A stretch of 30,138 bases of DNA from contig LSSL01000280.1 of NCBI GenBank assembly GCA_001953115.1, positions 1-30,138 of the forward strand, in the 5' to 3' direction. This DNA comes from Smittium mucronatum. Lineage: Eukaryota > Kickxellomycota > Harpellomycetes > Harpellales > Legeriomycetaceae. Below the pieces are notes generated by a model that worked only from the letters and a program-made list of their open reading frames with translations, searched no databases and was not told the DNA's origin. Both the position numbers and the translations under genes were made by a program. Shown piece by piece: positions 22,544-30,138 of the stretch (within the stretch, counting starts at the first letter, position 1; each line of letters opens with the position of its first letter).

Positions 22544-25379
22544 TCATAACTAAGTTTATTTAAATTTCAAGTATTTATACTGCATGTTTATTGACTTTAG
22601 TCTTGATCAATATTTCCTATTAATATTTGATTTTTAGCAACAGAATTGGAATTCACTCATTAACAGGATAATTTTTATTTAACTCAATCCAAAACTTGAA
22701 TTGTAAATAATAGTTTTCAATGGATAAAAATCTATATATTTTTATAATTTGGGTTTAAACATTTTCTTTTGATATAATTGGGGTTTCAAGATAAAAGATA
22801 GCGCTTGGGTGTTAAGAAATGAAATATAAATAAATATTTAAGTGGTGTTTTCTAATTTTTAATAAAAAAATTACATATCCTCTATTAAATAATTCATAAT
22901 GTCTAAAAAAACTCATTTTTTAGTTTTAACACAAAAAAAATGAAATAGAGTTACAGGAATATCATAATTTAAATATTCGAGAAATTTTTTTTTTATGAAA
23001 TGCAGTTTTAAACTTAAATTTTTTTCGAATTGCTTATATATATATCCACAGAGCATATATTAAGAAAATAGAGCTAAATTGATAAGAAACCTCTCATATA
23101 CACAAAAAAAATAACTCTTTTGCCAATTATTGCGACCCTGTAAAGCCAATAGCTATTCTAATATTTAAAAACATCGAATATTTAAAGAGTTTAGATCAAT
23201 CTCAATCCTGTTCTAAAAAATTGATAAAAAGTGGGGACTCGATTAAATGTTCAAGTTAAAGTCTTGAAAAAAATTCGAGGTTATAAAAAAAAACTCAATC
23301 AAATCTAGAGCTAAATTATCAGCATAATCATAAAAATCTTAATTGTTATGGTTATAATTTTTATATGTTTTGATTTTAATTTTTTTTTTGGCTTATTTCT
23401 TTTTTATATAAATTATTTATCTAAAATTATTAAACACTAGATAAAATTATCAAAAAAATACATAAAATGAGAAAAGAAATTTATATAGTAAACTTCGGAA
23501 CCAATCAAATATATTTCTCTATCAGCACTGTACATACTGGGCAATATTTCAAATAATATAATCATATCGATCCTTTTTTAGTTCATAATATAACAACATT
23601 ATATTATTTCAATTCCCCTCAAAAAGATGAATTGTATTTAAATTTTTTTTCGAAGACACTATCATTTTTGTCATTTTCCATTATAACTATGAAAAAAAAA
23701 GCTTAAGATCTTGTCCCTTTAACATTTCAAAGAAAATTCAAGATAATAATTCTCACTCAATCTGTAATAACTTTTTTCTTCAAAAGATTCTAATCAATAT
23801 CTTTTATTTTATAAAAACAGAAAATCAAAAATCAAAACCGCTATGAAATTATAAACCAAATAAAATAGTTCAAATTAATTTTCTAGATGTATTTTTTTTT
23901 AATTTTGAAAATTATATAATAAAAAGCTTATAAAAAGCATTAACTTGGCATTTATATTTGACCACTTTAATAATAAACTTCTATTCTTACCGCTTTTGCC
24001 ATATAAAAGATATATACGGCGTTTTAATCAACCTGTGAATAATAAATTAAAAAAATTGGTTATCAAAAATTAGGTTATTTTATATCGTTGAGTTTTATAT
24101 TTTAATAACATTTTTCATGTTGTTTTTAAAAAGATTCATCGAAACCAATTTATTATTATGCATACTAAAAAAATTACACCTGAAACCTCAATTATTCATT
24201 ATAAACTTCTTATAGAACCTTTATAAATAATAATAATTATTCTCAAACCCATTTAAATGTAATAACGGATTTAAAATTCAGGTAAAATTAAATTTGTAAT
24301 AAATAGAAAAAATATGAAAGCCCCAAATCTGTTTTTTTTTTTAAAAACCAGCTAGAATCAAAGTTATAAAGATTATAAATGTATGTTCTAGTAGCTTTTA
24401 TATATTTATTGAGATACTTTTATTGGGGTAAAAAGAATCAATCCAATTAAGTTATTATTTTTTGACATCTAAAATTAGGGTATTCAAAAAAAGTAAAAAA
24501 AATTAAAATAAGGTTTCTCAGTTGTTTTTTTATTCGCTTAATGATCATTTTCTCTTTTTCCAAAGAAGGGCTCGTAGTATCAAAGTTCTGATTTTAATTT
24601 TTGAACAAATTTTTTGAGGGTTTAGTTAGTTTAAGATCGGTGAATTTGAAAGGATCCGATGTTACTATTTTTACCAATAATAGATTTTTTTAGAAAATTT
24701 CTTTCTAAAAAAATGAAAAGAATTCTTATGGTATTATTATTCTTACAATTGGTTCAATTTTTTTTTTAATATTTATGAAATATTGAGTTATTATATGAGA
24801 ATATAACAGAAAGAAAAAAAGTTTAGTTATGTCCAGCTTTTTAATATCATGTTCAGATTTTCTTAACGCATCACTTAAGAAAAATATGCAAGTTTATAAC
24901 TTTTCATTAGACTTTATATCTAAGATTTACCAGATTTCAAAATTTTCATTTCAAAGATAACTATGTTATACATCTATTTTGGTAATTTTTTATTTAAAAA
25001 AACCAAAGAATCCTACTCCAAAACACACTAATCTGTGTTTATTCTAAAATCAAGTAAAATAAGATGTCGCGCTTGAGTTCTTGTTACAGTTTCATAAATT
25101 AAAGCTTTTTTTAAAAAAAAATTTGTAATTTTTTAGAATCACTGAATCAGAAACTTTATTGAATTGCTGAAATTATTTTAGCTAAACTCTATTAAGCTTC
25201 AAATCCTTCTGTTCCCCAAAATAATTTAAATGTTGAAATCTTTTCGATTTTAAGTAGTTTTTATGACTGGTAGTAATCTTAAATAAATCAAGTGTAACGT
25301 AAAATGTTATTACTAAGAGCCAACTTCTGCAGAAAAAATATTGTTTTTTTATTATAGAATATCAAAGATAATGATATTA

Positions 25380-25385
25380 TTTATT
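25380..25385 (-). terminator. Possible polyadenylation signal of the protease gene
   Basis: AATAAA on the minus strand about 65 nt past the TAA stop. Such words are common by chance in this composition. Confidence 0.3.
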
Positions 25386-25448
25386 TAACAGCCATAATGT
25401 TTTATACAAAATTGATTTAGAAAATGATAAAGGCGATAATACAATTGT

Positions 25449-26534
25449 TTAATATAAATACATGATAGATAATACCAAAGCTGCTTGTGAGATAAAGTGG
25501 TATAAAAGGCAAATTTTCGATGACTTAGCTGCAAAAGAAGTAGAAGAGTTTTTTGTAGAATTTTCAACACTCTTTGAAGAGCTAAATGCAGCATAACCAT
25601 ATGGATAATTTAGTGAACCGTTTGCAGGCTGTTCCATGTATATTAAACTATCCTTATTTAATTTAGTACTAGAAACAATCCAATCAATGTAATTAATAAT
25701 ATGAGTATAGTATCCCGTACCATTTGAGCTACCACATTGGTGTTTTACACCAGACATGGGATCAGATGACAAGTTCACACCAAAACTGGTCAATCCTATG
25801 ATTGGCATTGGGGATACGCCGGAGAAAACTAATGGTCCTCCGGAATCGCCAAAGCAAGTATCCTGACCATTCACAACAGCTGTGCAAATAAGACTGCCAT
25901 TATTGGATTTCCAAAGGGGGTAAAGGTTAGAGCATATTTTTAAGGATGATATTTGGAGAGGAACAGATAATAATACGTCTGAATTTGAGCCAGCTATATT
26001 TGATGTGGCTCCCCATCCAGCAGTCATAACCGGAAGATTGTCAGTGACATCAGAACTATAAATTTTTGCACAAGGAATAGAATCAGCGCCAACTGGATCG
26101 TACGTGATTATCGCGATGTCATTTGCTAGCGTATCAGGCGAATAAGCTGGATGTGGCATGGTATTTAGCACTTCATAAACGTTTGGATTATCAGCTGCAT
26201 TATTTAAACTTCCTACGGACACATACATTGAAGATGGAGGAGTTCTTTCGTTTGAAGAGTAAAACATACAGTGAGCAGCAGTAATAATTACCCCTTCGCT
26301 AATCAATGAGCCAGAGCAGAAGTAGCTATTTTTGCCAAGATCTGCATAGATAAAAACAGCATAGGGAAAATCATCTAAATTCGCAGCCACCCCATTGATT
26401 ATTTTGAAAGAATTCGATGATTTCTGATTTAAACGGCTAATAAAATTGGTCAGATTAGTATATTTTTGATGATTTGCTTTTGAGAATCCGATTTTTATGA
26501 GGAAAAATAGAAATATTAGAATATTAAACTTCAT
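25449..26534 (-). CDS. Secreted trypsin-like serine protease (S1 family), possibly GPI-anchored
   Basis: 361 residues from the ATG at 26534 to TAA, intronless. Residues 1-19 form a signal peptide ending in GFSKA. A short propeptide ends at Lys44, followed by IINGV (45-49), the zymogen activation site, suggesting tryptic or self activation. The catalytic triad is complete: His88 in TAAHC, Asp139 in NDIAIITYD and Ser231 in GDSGGP. Asp225, six residues before the Ser, is the Asp189 equivalent, and Gly252 and Gly274 correspond to Gly216 and Gly226, so cleavage after Lys or Arg is expected. Likely disulfides are Cys73-Cys89, Cys201-Cys217 and Cys227-Cys267, leaving Cys155 unpaired. After the protease domain (to about 290) comes a Ser/Asn-rich stretch (about 317-341) and a hydrophobic C-terminus (about 342-361), which looks like a GPI-anchor signal. 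That would tether the enzyme to the cell surface or wall. The alternative is a plain membrane tail. The start is supported by the signal peptide and by alignment with the paralogue at 19973-21015. The natural substrate is unknown. Confidence 0.95.
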   Translation of the reverse strand: MKFNILIFLFFLIKIGFSKANHQKYTNLTNFISRLNQKSSNSFKIINGVAANLDDFPYAVFIYADLGKNSYFCSGSLISEGVIITAAHCMFYSSNERTPPSSMYVSVGSLNNAADNPNVYEVLNTMPHPAYSPDTLANDIAIITYDPVGADSIPCAKIYSSDVTDNLPVMTAGWGATSNIAGSNSDVLLSVPLQISSLKICSNLYPLWKSNNGSLICTAVVNGQDTCFGDSGGPLVFSGVSPMPIIGLTSFGVNLSSDPMSGVKHQCGSSNGTGYYTHIINYIDWIVSSTKLNKDSLIYMEQPANGSLNYPYGYAAFSSSKSVENSTKNSSTSFAAKSSKICLLYHFISQAALVLSIMYLY

Positions 26535-26609
26535 ATCCGCATCAATAAATCAATTAAGTTAAAAAATAGTACACAGAATTACAAAGAAAAAGGGCAAAAT
26601 GTGAACAAT

Positions 26610-26619
26610 TTTATTTATA
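26610..26619 (-). promoter_or_regulatory. Possible TATA box of the protease gene
   Basis: TATAAATAAA on the minus strand about 76-85 nt upstream of the ATG. Weak evidence, because AT words of this kind are frequent here. Confidence 0.3.
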
Positions 26620-26960
26620 CAATTTATTGAAATTGAAAACTCCGAACATTTTGAATGCTGTTTACAAAAAGTTTCATAAAATTAAACAAAAAATACGAGA
26701 GCTGTTAGCTTTATGAAAATCTAGTGATACCTAAACCCGACGAATGTTATTCATTTGCGTGTATTTAAGACGAAAGATTTACAGGTTTTTGTAAAAAAAA
26801 ATTACGATAAAACGAATAAATAAATACTTTTTCTGAAACCAAAAATCTAGCAAATTTCATTTAATTATCAGGCTTACTACTTTGAGATTTAATTTTCATA
26901 AAATATATTAGTCGGGAAATCGGTCTTTTTACAGTGACGATCTCCCGTTCTACCCAACCA

Positions 26961-26980
26961 TTGGCAAATTTTATAAAAGT
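26961..26980 (+). repeat. TTGGC...TTTATAAAAGT block, copy 1
   Basis: TTGGCAAATTTTATAAAAGT is followed by a G6 run. Almost the same word recurs at 27202-27222. It looks like a core promoter (TATAAAAG) but no open frame follows on the plus strand. Confidence 0.5.
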
Positions 26981-27201
26981 GGGGGGTTTTTTCACTTAAT
27001 TGCCGTTTATATTTTTAATATTTAAGGAGAAACTCGTAACGGAATAATATATGAGAATCTATACTAAAGTGTTCAAAACTAACGTACATGTTTATTTACT
27101 TCTTCAGCGCCTGATTACATTCCATAAACCACGACATGATAATTTATTGGAATGGTGATGTCATTATTTAAAAGATCCAATCACCCATATATTTTTTTTG
27201 G

Positions 27202-27222
27202 TTGGCCAAAGTTTATAAAAGT
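27202..27222 (+). repeat. TTGGC...TTTATAAAAGT block, copy 2
   Basis: TTGGCCAAAG then TTTATAAAAGT, differing from copy 1 by one inserted and one changed base. The following CACGGTGATTTTATACCCGT also resembles 21701-21720. Confidence 0.5.
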
Positions 27223-28310
27223 CACGGTGATTTTATACCCGTCATTTATCAACTAAATTGATTTTTGTGGATAAATGGGTAATAAGCCAAATATATGTTT
27301 GATATATATAAAAAAAGTCAAATGTGCGCGAATTAGTAATTCACCAGCATTTCTTTTTACACATAAATTCGATAACCAATATTTTTGTAAAAAATGTAAA
27401 TTTAAAAGTTTTCCATTCAAAAGTTAAAATATTATGATAAACCCATCAATACTTGATATTTACGTTATCGATTTTTTCCCCCAGTAATTTTACTATATAA
27501 TACCTAATATTCATCTCTAAAGAAAAAAAAATTACAATCAAATCAGCTAGATTATTTTCAAAAAGATTAAAAGAAAGAAATCGATAATTTTTTTAACACT
27601 GCTACAAAGTTAAGCAATAAACGAGTAAAAATTTTGGAAAGCGAGAAATATTATTTTATCCAATGTCTATTAAATTTACAAAAGCAATGCCCAATAGAAA
27701 GTAGAACAAATTATCAAAAGTCAGAGTCCAATCTTTAAAGGTTTCATAAAATTCAATGGTTGAATATGGAATCATAGGTCTAACTCTGAATAAATTTTAT
27801 TAGGAAAATGGAAAGGATACATAATTGGAAAGTTGCATTCAGGTAATACAGGATTTTTGAAAAAAGCTAAAAAAAAATCCGTTTTATAGATATTTTAAGT
27901 GAAAACTATTGAATTTTATAATTTAAAAGCATAACATAAGTACAAATTTTATTTATTAAAATAAAAAAAAGCCATTTAGTAAACAAAGTTAGCAAGTATA
28001 CCAATGTAAAATGTTGAAAACATCATAACTTTTTAGGCTAAGAGATGATTAATTTTTATAATTGCATTAGCTTATAAAATCAATTTCTTAAATCATGATA
28101 CTTATTTATTCTATCAGCGTTGGTATTTAAGGATGTTTTATATAGTCATAAAATGACCAGTTTAAAGTCAAAGAAATATAAATAACACAATTATATATTT
28201 TTGATTTAGAACATAATAAGATAATACACAAAATGGTAATCAAAAATCAATGTAATTATCCTAAGTAAACCATTATAGAAGAAAAATTAAGCTCTAAAAA
28301 TCAAGAAAGT

Positions 28311-28541
28311 TTAGCTTAAAAACTTGAAAAATCTATATACTGATCTTTTATACCTTAAGACTTTTCCTACTGACTTATAGTCCATAATTCTGGGAATCAA
28401 AGGTCCTTTTAGTGGTAGAGTCTTGAAATATAAAGGTATTTGCTGCGATATATAATTATTTACAATTATACTAATAAATGTATTTTTATCTTTCATTATA
28501 CCATTTAGTCCATAACTTTTTTCAAACCAACCCAATATCAC
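28311..28541 (-). pseudogene. LINE reverse transcriptase fragment
   Basis: An open minus-strand frame of 76 codons (beginning at a GTG, with an in-frame TGA two codons upstream and no ATG for the first 15 codons) contains ILGWFEKSYGL, NNYISQQIPLYFKTL, LKGPLIPRIMDY and YKRSV. This fits the LINE segment between YLG and P-x-Q-K: IPL-x-x-K-x(2)-L-I-K-x-I-L-I-P-x-x-x-Y-G. The intact ORF has no recognisable start, so I take it as a 5'- and 3'-decayed LINE piece. It is a different copy from the LINE at 16560-19564, because the same region is present there. Confidence rests on motif order alone. Confidence 0.45.
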
Positions 28542-29100
28542 GTTTCATTTAATATATAAATCTAAAGAAAAAATAAATAAAGATGATGAAGAAAAAAATA
28601 TTCAAAGATGAAAAGAATGTCCTCATAACCCTCTAACATACTCTAGTACGAGATTAACATTTTTGGTAAAACAAAAATGTCTCTTTCGTCAAAAAATTCA
28701 AATAAATTTTAGCAAACAGGATCGATTGATCCGTTTTTTTGAAGTTGTAAGGCACTTTAGTTGTTAAATTGAAGATTATTCATTTGAAACATAAAGTTTT
28801 AAAAGATCGAAATCCCTCTTAAAAAGGTTGAGAGGGGGGGGGGGTAGAAACCATCGGAGTAAGATTGATTTAAAGATAAAACTTGCTTATTTATTTTGAA
28901 TTCTCAATTCGAGATTAAGATATTTAGGTTATAGGTACTATAAAAATTTCTGCATTAGAAAGCGCTGTTTTACTAAAAATAAAGAATTAATTGGATTGAA
29001 TTTATATTCCATCATCTTATGAATTCCTGGCACTTCCTAAAATAAAAGTATCGAATTAAAATGCATTAAATTATACAATAGAAAAAGAACACAGTTTTTC
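28542..29100. other. AT-rich non-coding DNA
   Basis: No gene seen. The stretch directly right of 28541 could be more LINE debris. Contains the G11 run. Confidence 0.5.
28834..28844. repeat. Poly(G) tract, 11 nt
   Basis: Uninterrupted run of 11 G, preceded by GAGA. Confidence 0.95.
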
Positions 29101-29262
29101 TCGAATCTTGCTTAATTCTTCATGCTATTCTATGCAGGCAATTTCAAAAAAATATGTTTCTGCTTATTTTACTCGAATCTTGCTTAATTTTTCTTGCTAT
29201 TCTATGCAGGCAATTTCAAAAAAATTCGTTTCTGCATATTTTACTCGAATTTTGATTAATTT
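29101..29262 (+). repeat. 72-bp tandem repeat, two full units and a partial third
   Basis: Units 29101-29172 and 29173-29244 differ at few bases, and the third breaks off near 29262. The period is a multiple of three, so an open plus-strand frame (about 29108-29347, no ATG start) reads as a 24-residue repeat with CYSMQAISKK in each unit. Each unit also carries a splice-acceptor-like word, TGCTATTCTATGCAG. I do not recognise the protein. It may be a non-coding minisatellite or an exon fragment. Confidence 0.75.
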
Positions 29263-29347
29263 ATTAGATCTTTGTCTAAATTTATCGTCGAATAATTACC
29301 AACCTTTTCAAAAATTCTATAGCATTAAAAATTCAAGCTTTCACTGA

Positions 29348-30099
29348 ACTAATTTCTGAAATTATTATTTATGAAAGAGAGAAGATGGTTTTTATATCTC
29401 AATAATAATAAAAAAATTTTATGCGTTAAAAAAAAATTCATTATTAAGATTTTAATTAAATATCAAATCCTAACAATATTCATATCTAAATTATGATGAT
29501 TTTATTTGTTATTTTTTTCAAAGAAAATTAAATTAAATGGTATAATGTAAGGTATTTTGAGGTGGTGATCGTTATAAAATTAACTATATATCCATAAACC
29601 AAGGAGTTTTCTAGCAAAAAGCCAGCATTAATCCTTTAGTTGATTTTTTTGACTGTGTAATATTTTTAAATAAATAAATTTCTATAAAAGTATTGTAGGG
29701 TTTTTTGACATATACAAACTATTCTAGTAAGGCAAAACTTACTAAGGTTAACTAAAAACAAACATCAAAAATTTTATAAAGGATTTATTCTATTGCAAAC
29801 TAATCTGAATTTTTTTTAACACCTTGTAAACACCCTCTTTTTATACTTTTTTTTTGATAACTCTTTTCCACTATGAGCTCAATAACTGTGTAACTTTATA
29901 AACTCCAATTCCTACTGCAGATAAAATAATGATGCGTTATCGATATAATTTCGATCCAGTAAACATTAAAGCTATTGATTTTCCTTAATTCTGCATCTTA
30001 TCTTGCAATTTTTTCCCCATCAATAGCTCTTCTGTCCAATGAATATTACAGTATGCAAATTGTTTTAGCATGCAAATTATCTTTTATCAGATTGAGCAT
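29348..30099. other. AT-rich non-coding DNA left of retroposon copy 3
   Basis: No gene seen. Two ATGCAAAT words (30053-30060 and 30070-30077) precede the retroposon start. Confidence 0.6.
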
Positions 30100-30138
30100 C
30101 CCCTAAGAGTGAAATACCTTGCCGTGGTTTAGGGGCTT
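30100..30138 (+). mobile_element. Ribozyme-headed retroposon, copy 3 (first 39 bases, leaves the window)
   Basis: Identical to 17759-17797: P1, P2 5' strand, P3 with L3, and P1' are all present, and P4, J4/2 and P2' lie beyond the window. It begins at the same first base as copy 2 after a different flank (GAGCAT), so the shared start is a property of the element and not of the insertion site. Confidence 0.85.

Larger units (their letters stand above)
21016..25379. other. AT-rich intergenic DNA between the two protease copies
   Basis: No supportable gene. It contains two long G/C homopolymers (21609-21620 and 22533-22543) and a small inverted repeat TCACGG/CCGTGA at 21700-21722, related in wording to 27221-27250. 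Confidence 0.7.
26620..28310. other. Upstream intergenic region with a degenerate repeated TATAAAAGT block
   Basis: No gene seen. Somewhat less AT-biased than the desert at 26900-27300, where a short motif block occurs twice. Confidence 0.6.

Noticed and set aside
25385..25600. 71-codon minus-strand frame overlapping the end of the protease gene
   Set aside because: Out-of-frame shadow of the intact protease.

Overview
The window is very AT-rich (roughly 80% A+T by eye) eukaryotic DNA that is mostly non-coding. It holds one intact protein gene, a secreted trypsin-like serine protease without introns. The extreme AT bias, a fungal-style trypsin with a GPI-like tail, and non-LTR retrotransposon debris suggest an early-diverging fungus (an insect-associated Zoopagomycota lineage would fit). 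That placement is inference and tentative.

Layout. 1-305: the head of a short retroposon on the minus strand. About 373-545, 2513-2700 and 5040-5090: three diverged copies of one LINE-type 3' tail. 5091-16560: an AT-rich desert with no gene I can support. About 16560-19560 (minus): a decayed LINE whose ORF2 is recognisable from several reverse transcriptase and C-terminal motifs, split by a younger plus-strand retroposon at 17759-19048. That younger insertion has a 16-bp target-site duplication, an AATAAA signal, a poly(A) tail and an assembly gap. 19973-21015 (minus): a frameshifted trypsin paralogue. 25449-26534 (minus): the intact trypsin. 28311-28541 (minus): another LINE fragment. 29101-29262: a 72-bp tandem repeat. 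30100-30138: the first 39 bases of a third retroposon copy, leaving the window.

The main discovery candidate is the 5' end of the short retroposon. All three copies start at the same point. The two complete heads fold on paper into the nested double pseudoknot of an HDV-like self-cleaving ribozyme: P1 7 bp, J1/2 2 nt, P2 7 bp, P3 3 bp with a 7-nt L3, P4 a perfect 10-bp hairpin, and a J4/2 containing C-N-A-A. The 3' end of the element resembles the tail of the neighbouring LINE. The picture is a non-autonomous, ribozyme-headed element of about 629 bp, probably moved by that LINE family. HDV-like ribozymes at retrotransposon 5' ends are known in other families (R2, L1Tc/NARTc, RTE-like), but I do not recognise this element. 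Its start nucleotide and P1.1 are atypical, and cleavage activity is unproven.

The 286-N gap lies inside the retroposon and is flanked by the same 375 bases on both sides, which most simply means an unmerged overlap.
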